Shown one piece after another: positions 18,294 through 26,910 of a stretch of DNA of 32,965 nt. The notes beneath the pieces were generated by a model, which did not search any database, was not told where the DNA came from, and worked only from the letters and a program-made list of their open reading frames with translations. Position numbers and translations under genes: made by a program. The first letter of the stretch is position 1; the number at the start of each line of letters is the position of its first letter. The DNA comes from an uncultured Trichormus sp. (GTDB lineage: Bacteria; Cyanobacteriota; Cyanobacteriia; Cyanobacteriales; Nostocaceae), in NCBI GenBank assembly GCA_936914905.1, contig CAKZGI010000346.1, forward strand, positions 1-32,965, read 5' to 3'.

Positions 18294-18670
18294 GATTTCG
18301 ATTTGATATCAAATCCGTTTTCATATATCTGCTAATTGGTAACTGGTAATTCGGTAGAGGACAAAATTTATGATTTCTAATGAGGCGGACTTGGTATGAT
18401 TTGTGAAGAATAGACATCCTCAATGTTGAGATGACAAATTGTAAGAATTCAGGAGTCACGAACAACTTTTTCAGCAAGCTCTAGGTATTTTTAGCATTAG
18501 CTTGAAAAAGCTGACTGCTTATGGCTGTTCGCGTAGCGTGCCGTTAGGTATTAGCAGAATGCTTATCACAAATTTTATAAATTTTTCAAAAAGTTATCTT
18601 GTTACTGAGAACAAATTGAAAATTTTTAGTTAACCTATAAAAAATACTACTCAAAATCATTAAACGGCTT
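18294..18670. other. Intergenic region without a gene
   Basis: No coding signal is convincing. CTTTTTCAGCAAGCT near 18463 and AGCTTGAAAAAGCTG near 18500 are imperfectly complementary and may form a terminator-like hairpin. GTTCGCGTAGCGTGCCGTTA at about 18524 is a dispersed cyanobacterial repeat type. Confidence 0.45.
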
Positions 18671-19498
18671 ATGCACAGGTTATTATCTGGACCGTTGACG
18701 ACAGAAAAACTAACGGTTAAGATTGCGGGTTTACCTGCATCATTACAAGGTAAAAAACTGGTGCAGATGTCAGATTTTCATTACGATGGTTTGCCATTCT
18801 CAGATAAAATGCTAGAAAGAGTGATCGCCATCTGTAACGAAGCACAACCAGATTTAGTTATATTAACTGGTGACTATGTAACCACAACTCCAGAACCTAT
18901 TCATCACCTCGCAAAACATTTCAACAATTTAGAAAGCAATTGTGGGATTTATGCTGTACTTGGCAACCATGATATATGTTATGGAAATTCCAAATCACAA
19001 ATTACAACAGGACTAGAAAATATTGGTATTAATGTCCTGTGGAGTCAAATCGCTTATCCACTAGGAAATGAATTACCGTTGGTAGGATTAACAGACTTTT
19101 TCTCCAAAGAATTTAATCCCGCACGAGTCATGAACCAGGTATATAATAATATACCACGTCTAGTTTTATCTCATAATCCAGATACAGCTAAAATATTGAA
19201 GACATGGCGCGTAGATTTACAATTATCTGGCCATACTCATGGAGGACAAATTATCATTCCTGGACTTGGACCTGGGTTAGTTACTTACAATAAAGTAGTG
19301 GAAAAAATACCGATTAAATTACGTCGGTGAGTACCATTGCTGAGAAAAAATTACTTTGTAGTCCCACATTGGTAATGCTCACAAGGGTTACATCAATTAG
19401 GCAAAAATCAACTATATGTAAATAGGGGTTTAGGAACTTATCTCCCAGGACGTTTCTTTTGTCCACCAGAAGTTACAATCATGACTTTAATGAGTTAA
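18671..19498 (+). pseudogene. Metallophosphoesterase broken by two in-frame nonsense codons
   Basis: The first 219 codons encode a calcineurin-like phosphoesterase with the metal-binding motifs QMSDFHYDG, LTGDYV, LGNHD, LSHNPD and LSGHTHGGQ. A TGA at 19328-19330 then ends the frame, where the family has Trp (LRRW). The same frame continues with recognisable sequence (VPLLRKNYFVVPHW), a second stop TAA at 19373-19375, then LHQLGKNQLYVNRGLGTYLP and GRFFCPPEVTIMTLMS to a natural stop at 19496-19498. All metal-binding motifs precede the first stop, so a truncated enzyme could in principle fold, but loss of ~55 conserved C-terminal residues suggests a recent pseudogene. Confidence 0.9.
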
Positions 19499-19526
19499 TC
19501 ATTTCCTCCATTCCCTACCATGATTA

Positions 19527-19575
19527 AAATCGCTGTAAATTACGACAGATAGAAGTCAGTAAAATACAGCGATTT
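19527..19575 (+). terminator. Inverted repeat downstream of the phosphoesterase
   Basis: AAATCGCTGTA (19527-19537) and TACAGCGATTT (19565-19575) are perfect 11-bp arms separated by 27 nt. The position, 28 bp after the original stop codon, suits a transcript-end structure. There is no T-run. Confidence 0.55.
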
Positions 19576-19605
19576 ATTGGTGAAATAATAATGCAATAAA
19601 ATGGG

Positions 19606-19740
19606 TTAATCTGAATTAACGACATCAACTAAATCAACTAAGGTGGACAAACTTTGTAATCTACCAATCAGAATTGTAGATCCTTCATTCCAAACTAGGC
19701 AGGCATTTCTGGCTGTGCGTTCAAAAACCTCCAATAACAA
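19606..19740 (-). pseudogene. Short unrecognised frame, possible gene remnant
   Basis: From a TTG at 19740 the minus strand reads 44 residues (LLLEVFERTARNACLVWNEG, then STILIGRLQSLSTLVDLVDV, then VNSD) before a stop. Composition is protein-like and bounded by a TAG directly upstream. I do not recognise a family. It may be the tail of a decayed gene or a chance frame. Confidence 0.25.
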
Positions 19741-20024
19741 CTAAATGAAATCAAGGCGAAAGCACTAGGAAGCCACAACCTAACAGTGATTACGATAACA
19801 TTAGAGCAGGAGGCCCAAGCTCTAAGTCAGGTGTTTGTAAGAAAGTTTTTTCTGAAACTTTTAACCTTTCTGTACCTTGCTTTTAATCTGTCATTAATTT
19901 TTTTCTCTGTGCAGTATTTTACTAAACTTGAATTTTGTTAACCTATTGCAATAATTGTGAAATCTTTCTTAATCTTATCGCTATTTATTCCTATTTTTGC
20001 AGTATCTCTGAATGCAATTTGGTA

Positions 20025-20225
20025 TTAACTACCACCACTAGCAACGCCACTAGTGCGACGGGGATCAGCCGCCGCTGATAAACCAAGAAACCAAGTTGAG
20101 GATGCCACAGAGTAGCCTCAACTCCCCCAAAATACTATAGAACATTTGGGGAAACGATGGGTGATAAGTCTTTCTATTTTTTGAATGGGAATACCTGCTT
20201 CAATGACTATAGAACCCATTTGGGA
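20025..20225 (-). pseudogene. C-terminal fragment of a gamma-glutamyltransferase-like gene
   Basis: The minus strand ends in LGLSAAADPRRTSGVASGGS before a TAA at 20025-20027. The neighbouring frame just upstream reads YFGGVEATLWHPQLGFL. Together these match the C-terminal end of gamma-glutamyltransferases (FGGV-A..., then ADPRR-G-A). A frameshift separates the two pieces and nothing recognisable of the rest of the enzyme remains. The fragment abuts the IS5-type remnant at 20226, which probably caused or accompanied the truncation. Confidence 0.6.
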
Positions 20226-20226
20226 T

Positions 20227-20712
20227 CTATGAAGTAGCTAATCTTCGGAGCATAAGTATGACAAAAAAGAGATGAATCTTAGTCGTCGCATTTTCCAAAG
20301 TTCTTTCAAAATTTTTGACCAAGCTTTTACAGCGTTCCATCCAAGCATTACTTCTTTCAATTACCCATCTGGCTTGAACTGGAACAAAACCAGACTTCCC
20401 TTGCTTGGCTTTTTCCTCCTGGGATGGTTTAGGAGACAATTAAAATTGAATTTCACTCATGATTTCTGGATCAACCAAGACTAACTCTGCTTCTAGTTTG
20501 TCAGGATGATAACCGTTGTCTAAAAGAATTGTCATTTTAGGCAGTTCCACAGGTTTTGATTTGAAGAAGTCGATATGAATTGTCAACATCTCAATCAGCC
20601 CTTGGTCATCAGAAATATTAGCCTGAGTACAGTGAGTAGAAAAGGGAAAGCCGAGAATATCTACTGCCAGATGCCTTTTGATAGCGTTCGTGGAGTTATA
20701 AAAACAAAACAC
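20227..20712 (-). mobile_element. IS5-family transposase remnant
   Basis: The C-terminal part of an IS5-type transposase is encoded on the minus strand: STNAIKRHLAVDILGFPF, LLDNGYHPDKLE, and RWVIERSNAWMERCKSL followed by KNFERTLENATTKIHLFF. A TAA at 20440-20442 interrupts the frame exactly between the two halves; a CAA to TAA change is the simplest explanation. The N-terminal half of the transposase is missing, since recognisable sequence starts near 20712. The element sits between a gamma-glutamyltransferase fragment and a thioredoxin fragment and cannot be active. Terminal inverted repeats could not be identified with confidence. Confidence 0.88.
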
Positions 20713-20765
20713 CTTGGTCTGAACTATCTAGAATTATTTATCCTTTGCTGCTTCAATTTCAGATC

Positions 20766-20987
20766 CGATGCAGTGATAGCATAAAATTAGTTGAGGTTAA
20801 TGCCGAGCAAAATTTGAAACTATCTAGTACTTATAGGCTTAAGTCCCTACCAACCTTATTACTAATTGAAAATGGTATTGTTAAGGAGCGTTTAGAAGGG
20901 TTTAGGTCACGAGACGATTTAGGTCTGGTACTAGAAAACATTCAACTCAATTATAACAGTATTTACCAAAAAAAATGGATACGCTAA
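20766..20987 (+). pseudogene. C-terminal fragment of a thioredoxin-like gene
   Basis: The plus strand reads IKLVEVNAEQNLKLSSTYRL, then KSLPTLLLIENGIVKERLEG and FRSRDDLGLVLENI. This is the C-terminal half of a thioredoxin fold, with the cis-proline in the SLPT motif. The N-terminal half with the CGPC active site is absent. Sequence to the left belongs to the transposase remnant, so the gene was truncated there. An open frame can be drawn from 20745, but it starts in the inserted DNA and would not make a redox-active protein. Confidence 0.8.
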
Positions 20988-21135
20988 AGATTACAGGTCA
21001 AAATTACAGGATCATAGGATCTTGAGTTTGTAAAGTTGCAAGAGTACCTAGTAATTGTGTTAATTCCGTGATTAAGTACCTGAGCAAAATTAATTGGATT
21101 TTTTTGGAAAAAATAAAAATCTCTGTAGTGTTTAT

Positions 21136-21156
21136 CTGTTACCTGTTACCTGTTGC
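21136..21156. repeat. CTGTTAC heptamer repeat
   Basis: CTGTTAC occurs twice and CTGTTGC once, in tandem with a 7-bp period. It is the same family as the CTGTCAC array beside nifN. Confidence 0.8.
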
Positions 21157-21174
21157 CTCTGCCAAATGCAAAAT

Positions 21175-21366
21175 TTATTTTGCACGACTACTTAATCGTC
21201 TATTGAAGGTTGAATGTGATTTACTTTTTACAGCCATCTGAATTATTTCACCTCTAATTAACTCAACTCGCTCATCTTCTCTAAAAAAGCCGAGTTTCGC
21301 TACACGGTGATATTCAGCTTCAGCTATAGTGAAGCGTTTAGCAGTAACTACCGACGTAAAAGTTAC
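21175..21366 (-). pseudogene. N-terminal fragment of a Uma2-family gene
   Basis: The minus strand encodes VVTAKRFTIAEAEYHRVAKL followed by GFFREDERVELIRGEIIQMA, the conserved N-terminus of Uma2 (restriction-endonuclease-fold) proteins that are very numerous in cyanobacteria. It ends at a TAA (21175-21177) after about 60 codons, where the family has about 190. A GCTGAA hexamer is doubled inside the fragment (AEAE). No ATG begins the frame. It is a remnant. Confidence 0.8.
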
Positions 21367-21468
21367 CGAAAAATTGGGTTTAGAGCAAGTGAATTTCTGT
21401 AAACCATGAGCAGCAATCCCCGACGTAGAATGTCGGGGAATATGTCAACCTACGGACGTGAATAAATA

Positions 21469-22242
21469 CTACTTAATTGCAGCCCTTAATGTTGTGAGAG
21501 TTTTACCAATTGCCACAAAGTTTGAGTTGTGTGAAAGTTTCTGAAGAGTTGCTGGATCGGTTTCTAGAACAATCTTGTTGTAGATATTAATAGTTTCGTT
21601 CAGTTTGTCAGCGTTAACAGTTACTGCTTCATTAGTCTCAGCGATAGTTAAACCAGCTTTTGACGCTTTAATACTGGCTACTAGCCGTGCTTGTGATGAC
21701 TCAAGTGAAGGAAGACTGGACCTAGTATAAGAACGGGGGAATTTGATAATCTGAGATGCTGCATCTGTTAATTCTTTTGCTAATTGTGGAGAAAGCCCAT
21801 TTGAAATTAAGGATGCTTGCAGTCTATTAGTGTTAATCGGTAAGAATATACCAGCACGACCACTAGCAAGTATACCAGCAGCAGCATTATTCAACTCACG
21901 TACAGCCGTAGGTGAAAGGTCAATACGTAGAGAAGCATCCGCCGCTTTTGTGACAATGACATTAGGCGTAGCTCCGCTTGCAGATCCCGCTACGCCTTTA
22001 CTGGGTGATGAAACAGGGTTATTATTTGAGCCAGTGTTTCCACCTCCACTCCCAGAACCTGCTGTACCTTTACTGGGTGATGAAATAACTGTACCACCAG
22101 AGCCAGTGTTTCCACCTCCACTTGCAGAACCTGCTGTACCTTTACTTGGTGAATTAGTTTGAGCTTGATTTGTTAACTGCCAAGTAAACGAGATTAAAGG
22201 TGTCAGAAGGAGGGCAATAACAAATGTTCTGATTTTCAACAT
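21469..22242 (-). CDS. Exported protein with a 24-residue Gly/Ser repeat
   Basis: This 257-residue protein is not a family I recognise. Residues 1-29 look like a signal peptide (hydrophobic core FVIALLLTPLISF). Residues 31-92 hold three copies of a unit beginning SPSKG(T/V)AGS-SGG at 31, 55 and 79, an exact 24-residue (72-bp) period. The C-terminal ~160 residues are mostly helical (DLSPTAVRELNNAAAGILAS and similar) with no Cys. It is 32 bp downstream of the next gene on the same strand, so the pair is probably co-transcribed. A surface or periplasmic role is inferred only from the signal peptide. Confidence 0.7.
   Translation of the reverse strand: MLKIRTFVIALLLTPLISFTWQLTNQAQTNSPSKGTAGSASGGGNTGSGGTVISSPSKGTAGSGSGGGNTGSNNNPVSSPSKGVAGSASGATPNVIVTKAADASLRIDLSPTAVRELNNAAAGILASGRAGIFLPINTNRLQASLISNGLSPQLAKELTDAASQIIKFPRSYTRSSLPSLESSQARLVASIKASKAGLTIAETNEAVTVNADKLNETINIYNKIVLETDPATLQKLSHNSNFVAIGKTLTTLRAAIK
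21965..21996. repeat. Hairpin-forming segment inside the third coding repeat
   Basis: GGCGTAGC (21965-21972) and GCTACGCC (21989-21996) are perfect 8-bp arms within the third Gly/Ser repeat. It matches the GCGTAGC-type dispersed element of Nostoc genomes and differs from the corresponding DNA in the other two repeat copies. Confidence 0.65.
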
Positions 22243-22274
22243 GGTTATTCTCTAAATTGTAAATGTTGAAGCGT

Positions 22275-23432
22275 TTATTTAGGCAGGAAATTGAAACCAT
22301 AGCCCACTGTCATAACAAATACAGTACCGCCTGCACTGTTATCCGTGAGATCAGCACCTTGGAGAGTAATAGTCAAAGGAATGGTAGGTACAGGGACTAA
22401 TGAAATCCCGGCATTTAAACCGACTCCACTCCAACCCAGACCTATACCTAATTGGCGATGAACTTGCAGACCCATTCCTACAAATATACCCGTACTCTCA
22501 TTACCTTGTCGGAAGTCGCCACCGCCTGCTCCTATAGAAAAGGAGATGGCCATTGGACTGACAAGATTGTTAGCCTGTAAAAGAGAATATGTGGTGAGTA
22601 CACCATAGGGACTGGAAGGTCTAATACCTTCATTACCGTACTGGGCAAATGTATTCCAGCCACCAGCTACAGCAACTTGAGTGTTGCCTTGAGCATAGAC
22701 AACGCGGTGAGCTTTGAAGTCAAAAGTGCCGTTATAACCGAAGTTTTTTATACTACCGTTGTTGAAGGTGAATTCCAAACCAATCAGGTTGTAGGCATCT
22801 CCTAAACCAAAACCTGCACTCATACTTGCGTCTGGGTCTCCATTCCTACTTTTACCTGCTGTAGCGCCCGATCCTACTACAAATAAGTCACCCCAGTCCG
22901 CCCCGAAAGCACTCGGAGCGCCAAAACTGAGTCCAGGTTTATAGGTGCGCTTAGGTGGAGGAGTTATTTTAACAAGGGGTTCAATTAATAAATCCTGCTG
23001 TGATTTATTAACATCTAATTTATCACCCGCACTAGTTGAGGCATCTATCTGTTGAGTGATACTCTGGGGCTGAGTAGGAGAAAGTTTCTTGGCTTTACCA
23101 AAGGTATCACCCACGCTGGTTGAGGTATCTATCTGTTCGGTGATAGTCTGTGGTTTTTTGATCTGAATCAAAGGTTGATTAAGTTCAACAGCTAGCTGTT
23201 GGGATTTTTGGCTGATCTCTTCAGTTGATTTTGTCTTTTGCTCAGTCGCTAATTCCTTGCTTGCGGCATCAGTAACTGATCTATCAACCGCAGATGCAGA
23301 TCTAATGGCAACAGATGTAGACACGAAAAGGTAACCAAATAGATTTATTCCCATAAACAGCAGCCAATTAGCGGAAATTACATTGGCAAATTGGCATTTA
23401 GTCAAAGTTATAGTCCTCACACTCTTATGCAC
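22275..23432 (-). CDS. Probable exported beta-barrel-like protein
   Basis: This 385-residue protein has an N-terminal hydrophobic segment at about 22-44, acting as a long signal peptide or anchor. A polar Gln/Ser/Lys-rich region (about 50-165) contains two copies of a 14-residue unit (TITEQIDTSTSVGD at 96-109 and SITQQIDASTSAGD at 124-137). From about 167 (PGLSFGAPSAFGADWGDLF) the protein is Gly-rich with alternating strands, FTFNNGSIKNFGYNGTF, MAISFSIGAGGG and ending TVGYGFNFLPK. This suggests an outer-membrane or exported beta-structure. The function is unknown. It precedes the Gly/Ser repeat protein gene by 32 bp. Confidence 0.7.
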   Translation of the reverse strand: MHKSVRTITLTKCQFANVISANWLLFMGINLFGYLFVSTSVAIRSASAVDRSVTDAASKELATEQKTKSTEEISQKSQQLAVELNQPLIQIKKPQTITEQIDTSTSVGDTFGKAKKLSPTQPQSITQQIDASTSAGDKLDVNKSQQDLLIEPLVKITPPPKRTYKPGLSFGAPSAFGADWGDLFVVGSGATAGKSRNGDPDASMSAGFGLGDAYNLIGLEFTFNNGSIKNFGYNGTFDFKAHRVVYAQGNTQVAVAGGWNTFAQYGNEGIRPSSPYGVLTTYSLLQANNLVSPMAISFSIGAGGGDFRQGNESTGIFVGMGLQVHRQLGIGLGWSGVGLNAGISLVPVPTIPLTITLQGADLTDNSAGGTVFVMTVGYGFNFLPK

Positions 23433-23788
23433 TTAAATTATTCAAATAAGAGGATGTTTTGAAAGTACCGAAAGGTAGAATTTACCGTTATTTTTGGGAT
23501 TAGATACAACGGTAAATCAAGGTTTAATCCATATACCTATAGGAGTGATTGTGCTAATTTTGATAGTAAAAGACCCTTTTAAAATATCCTATAATATAAC
23601 ATTTATACAGACCTTAATTAAACAGTTCCGGAAAAGAATATAAAGACGGAAATTTCTACATGAAGGATGTCTGTAGAATGGTTATATAAAACACATATTC
23701 ATTTTCTATCAGATATCTATTGTGTAGATTATGTAAAGTAGATTTTATGCTCATAAAGTACTGTTATTTTCTAATATAAGCCTCGTCA
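23433..23788. other. AT-rich intergenic region
   Basis: No gene is visible. It holds the promoter of the exported-protein pair (minus strand) and the 3' end of the nifVZT-side unit. I found no repeat or strong hairpin. Confidence 0.45.
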
Positions 23789-24367
23789 TTATGAGCTTTT
23801 ATACACTATATTTCCACTTTTAAGACATCCTTTTAAATGGTTTTCTAACAAAGAGGCGATTGCATCTGGATGATTTTTTTTGTACTGCTTTTTACCCAAT
23901 ATCAAAACACAATTGGGTGCGCTGCTACAACGTTTTTGACAGTCGGTATGTTCAATTTTTACTTTGTCCAACAAACCGCGATCGCACAGGGTTTTTTCTA
24001 ACTTTGATAATAACCCCTTACCACCTCGTTTAATACAACCGGATTTTTGACAGACCATAATCTTGGCTGTAGTTTCTGGTAGATGATTATGAATCGGACA
24101 AAAACCAACTGCTTGCACTCGATAAGCTGTGAGTTTCAGTTTACTTGTCCGTGGGTTGAATTTACTGATAGCACTAACGCGAATTTGTTCACCAGGCACT
24201 AAAGTAGAAACCAGGGAACAACGCAAATCTTTATGTAATTTTATTTTTACATCTCCTGAAGGAATTGCCAACTGCAAATGTTTATATTTTTCTGGTTTAT
24301 CACCAATAAATCCTAAAAACTGTCCTTCCAAATTCAATTCCGATAAGGTCTGGTACTTTTCACCCAT
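23789..24367 (-). CDS. (2Fe-2S) ferredoxin-domain protein downstream of nifT
   Basis: This 192-residue protein has two parts. Residues 1 to about 95 form a beta-rich domain (LNLEGQFLGFIGDKPEKYKH and KIKLHKDLR). Residues about 105-180 form a thioredoxin-like [2Fe-2S] ferredoxin domain with cysteines in MVCQKSGC, TDCQKRCSSAPNC and the preceding segments. The pattern C-x4-C...C-x3-C-x5-C is that of NuoE-like/clostridial-type thioredoxin-fold ferredoxins. Its location after nifVZT on the same strand suggests an electron-transfer role in the nif unit, though the 144-bp gap leaves co-transcription uncertain. Confidence 0.8.
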   Translation of the reverse strand: MGEKYQTLSELNLEGQFLGFIGDKPEKYKHLQLAIPSGDVKIKLHKDLRCSLVSTLVPGEQIRVSAISKFNPRTSKLKLTAYRVQAVGFCPIHNHLPETTAKIMVCQKSGCIKRGGKGLLSKLEKTLCDRGLLDKVKIEHTDCQKRCSSAPNCVLILGKKQYKKNHPDAIASLLENHLKGCLKSGNIVYKSS

Positions 24368-24511
24368 ATTGATAACTCAAATTTGAGATAGAAAATAATC
24401 AACCCCACGTTCCCGGGGTAATGTTGCTGATATAAAGGAAGAAGGAAGAGGAAAAATATATTTTTGATATTTTCACCTATTACCTTCTATCTTTACTAAT
24501 TTGTGATAATT

Positions 24512-24715
24512 TTAGGCGAGGCGTTTAGCTTCTACTGTTAGGGGTAAACTTTCCTTAGTCGGAATTTCACTAACTTCTAATTCCCAACCATTAGCTAAAG
24601 TGAGAACTTTACCTGCATCACTATCTGTTTGTTTAACAACTTCTTCTTCTAGGTCTTTTTTAGCGACATAGACAACCAATGTTCCAGCATTATTCATCCG
24701 TAGCATTACTTTCAT
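24512..24715 (-). CDS. nifT: NifT/FixU-family protein
   Basis: This 67-residue protein begins [20 protein letters not shown], the NifT/FixU signature, and ends in a short KRLA tail. Its function in nitrogen fixation is not established and mutants elsewhere have weak phenotypes. It overlaps the end of nifZ by 26 bases and has an AGGA ribosome-binding site within nifZ, so the two are translationally linked. Confidence 0.93.
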   Translation of the reverse strand: MKVMLRMNNAGTLVVYVAKKDLEEEVVKQTDSDAGKVLTLANGWELEVSEIPTKESLPLTVEAKRLA

Positions 24716-24977
24716 TTTTTTCCTCAGCAGATTCTAGTTCTCTTTTCCGACAACCGATGATGTACCCTGTATCTAAGAAATGCACGGCATATATATAGTA
24801 AGCTTGCAAAAAAGTTCCTATACTTGCCACATAACCAACGTCTCCAATTCTTGCTAATACTTCACCAATTTCTCTACCGCCAAAAGTACCATCGTTTTTG
24901 ATTAGTTTCTTAACTCGGACTTTTTGACCAATTTCAAAAACTGGTTGTGAGTTAAGTTCTATTTCATCGCGTTGCAT
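24690..24977 (-). CDS. nifZ: NifZ-family MoFe-protein maturation factor
   Basis: NifZ assists formation of the second P-cluster in the MoFe protein. From the ATG at 24977 the protein is 95 residues ([20 protein letters not shown] start), with the typical small beta-domain segment [22 protein letters not shown] lies about nine bases upstream, inside the nifV coding sequence, which it overlaps by 14 bases. A GTG at 24995 would add six residues but has no better signal. It is part of the coupled nifV-nifZ-nifT block. Confidence 0.93.
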   Translation of the reverse strand: MQRDEIELNSQPVFEIGQKVRVKKLIKNDGTFGGREIGEVLARIGDVGYVASIGTFLQAYYIYAVHFLDTGYIIGCRKRELESAEEKNESNATDE

Positions 24978-26097
24978 GGGAATACCTCTGTTCACTTACT
25001 AAATTCAATAACTCTTCTGTGGTGAGACTGCGTTTTTTCAGTGTTGATTGTAAGCGCACTGCATCTAATACAGACTGGGTTTCTTCTGAGTTTAAGAAGA
25101 TCCCGTACTGTTCTAACAAGTTAGATAATAAATGCCTTCCAGAATGTTTGCCTACTACTAAACGACGTTCCGAACCTACTTCTTCTGGTGAAAATGGTTC
25201 ATATGTTTCTGGGTTTTTGAGTACACCATGAGCATGAATTCCAGACTCGTGAGCAAAGGTATTTTCACCAACAATTGCTTTCCAAGGTGGGACGTTTGCA
25301 CCTGATGCAGCAGCAACTAATTGAGATAGTCCTAATAAATGTCGAGTGTCAATTCCTAAATCAACACCGTAGATACATTTTATTGCCATGACAACTTCTT
25401 CTAAAGCTGCATTTCCTGCTCTTTCACCTAAACCATTAACGGTGGTATTAACAGAAGTTGCTCCGGCTTTAATACCGGCAATAGCGTTGGCAGTTGCTAG
25501 TCCAAAATCATTATGGGTGTGAATCTCTACAGGAATTGATAAAGTAGATACTAATCGCTTAACTTTGAGGTGAGTTCCAAAGGGATCAAGAACTCCAACT
25601 GTATCGCAAAAACGAAATCTTGACGCACCCCATTCTTGAGCGTATAATGCAACATCTTCGAGGAAGTTTTCATCAGATCTAGAAGAATCTTCTCCTCCTA
25701 CTGCAACCCAAAGACCATTATCAACTGCGAAGCTAATACAGTCTTTGAGTCTTTGTAAACTTACTCTCCATTGACCATGAAATTTAGCAGCAATTTGTAT
25801 ACCAGAAACGGGAATAGCAATATGTATTCTTTCTAATCCACAGGCAATAGAAGCTTTAATATCTGAGATAACAGCGCGGTTCCAACCTAGTAATTTAGCA
25901 TCTAAATCTAAGTCAGCAATTGCTTGAATTGCACGAATTTCTTCTTCTCCCATTGCGGGTATACCGACTTCTAATTCGGGAACACCAATGGCATCAAGAA
26001 ATTGTGCAATCGCTACTTTTTCTTCTAAGTTAAAAGCAACACCTGCTGCTTGTTCTCCATCACGCAATGTAGTATCATTAATAATGATTTGACTCAT
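24964..26097 (-). CDS. nifV: Homocitrate synthase
   Basis: NifV condenses acetyl-CoA and 2-oxoglutarate to homocitrate, the organic ligand of FeMo-co. The protein is 377 residues from the ATG at 26097 ([20 protein letters not shown]). An AGAGGA ribosome-binding site lies at better spacing for this codon than for the ATG three codons earlier at 26106. The DTTLRDGEQ metal/substrate motif, the [11 protein letters not shown] metal-binding His pair and the [13 protein letters not shown] motif are all present. The [14 protein letters not shown] segment is typical of the synthase family. It is overlapped by nifZ. Confidence 0.96.
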   Translation of the reverse strand: MSQIIINDTTLRDGEQAAGVAFNLEEKVAIAQFLDAIGVPELEVGIPAMGEEEIRAIQAIADLDLDAKLLGWNRAVISDIKASIACGLERIHIAIPVSGIQIAAKFHGQWRVSLQRLKDCISFAVDNGLWVAVGGEDSSRSDENFLEDVALYAQEWGASRFRFCDTVGVLDPFGTHLKVKRLVSTLSIPVEIHTHNDFGLATANAIAGIKAGATSVNTTVNGLGERAGNAALEEVVMAIKCIYGVDLGIDTRHLLGLSQLVAAASGANVPPWKAIVGENTFAHESGIHAHGVLKNPETYEPFSPEEVGSERRLVVGKHSGRHLLSNLLEQYGIFLNSEETQSVLDAVRLQSTLKKRSLTTEELLNLVSEQRYSHATR

Positions 26098-26299
26098 CTC
26101 AAACATTCCTCTAGCCGAGTTTTTACTAATACCCTTTAACGCTACAATTTCTATTAATGAAAGATTTGAAACAAATATTAAAAGTTTTCAAATAAATGCT
26201 AAAAATATCACCAGTTAATAAACACACTTGACAATATTTAATTATTGCTCAAGAACTCCCAGCATATCTGTATGGCAGAAAACCAAATTTTGGTATAAT

Positions 26300-26419
26300 T
26301 TACAAAGTCTTCTTTCTTTCATGATTTGGATTCTCTACAAATAGGCAGTAGCTAATATAGCTATTCGCAAGTCCCGTGAATAATAAGATACTCAGTCCAG
26401 CAATTAAACTAGCAATCAT
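26300..26419 (-). CDS. Candidate 39-residue single-span membrane peptide
   Basis: The minus strand encodes MIASLIAGLSILLFTGLANS then YISYCLFVENPNHERKKTL. A GAGG ribosome-binding site lies ten bases before the ATG. Residues 2-28 form one hydrophobic span and the C-terminus is basic, so the peptide would sit in a membrane with a cytoplasmic tail. It lies between the DUF2949 gene and nifV on the same strand. I do not recognise a family, and a chance frame cannot be excluded, but the start signal and span are good. Confidence 0.5.
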   Translation of the reverse strand: MIASLIAGLSILLFTGLANSYISYCLFVENPNHERKKTL

Positions 26420-26586
26420 AGTAGCAACCTCAACTTTTTAGAATAATTGTTAGGTGGTATAAGCAATTTATATCTCACAAATAGTCGCTTCACGTCTAAG
26501 TGAATAAATTTTCACTGAGATCTAAAGCTAGATGAAGAACTTATTCCATAAGCATTTTTAATTTTGAATATTGAATTTTCAATTGT

Positions 26587-26784
26587 TTAAGCGTGTTCTG
26601 CTAACCAATCAAAAATCTTTTCTAATTGTTCTAAATTAATGAAGCCATACTGCCAAAGTAGCATAGGGATGGGTCCTTTATCTAATTCGCGGTGTCGCAA
26701 AGCAACAGCAATATCCGCTTTTGAAAGTTCCAGTTCATTATGCAAAAATTGAAGTAACTGTTTATCGCTGTTCCGGTTTACCAT
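26587..26784 (-). CDS. DUF2949-family small protein
   Basis: This 65-residue protein matches the DUF2949 family of cyanobacteria: LLQFLHNELELSKADIAVAL, GPIPMLLWQYGFINLEQLEK, and a short tail. It is wholly helical and cytoplasmic in appearance. The function is unknown. In Anabaena-type genomes a gene of this kind lies between nifP and nifV, as here, which supports a nif-linked role without defining it. Confidence 0.82.
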   Translation of the reverse strand: MVNRNSDKQLLQFLHNELELSKADIAVALRHRELDKGPIPMLLWQYGFINLEQLEKIFDWLAEHA

Positions 26785-26910
26785 AATCTGACGTTGAAAA
26801 TACCAAACTAGACAAAATTACAAAATGCTAACCCCAAGGATACTTAATAACTTCACTCTGTTTAGGAATAAAATATGTCAGAGAAGTCTGAGATTTAGCA
26901 GAGTGAGTGA

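Larger units (their letters stand above)
19499..20024. other. Mostly noncoding region with one hairpin and one short frame
   Basis: It contains the inverted repeat at 19527-19575 and a short minus-strand frame at 19606-19740, both listed separately. I see no other gene, RNA or mobile-element end in it. Confidence 0.45.
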
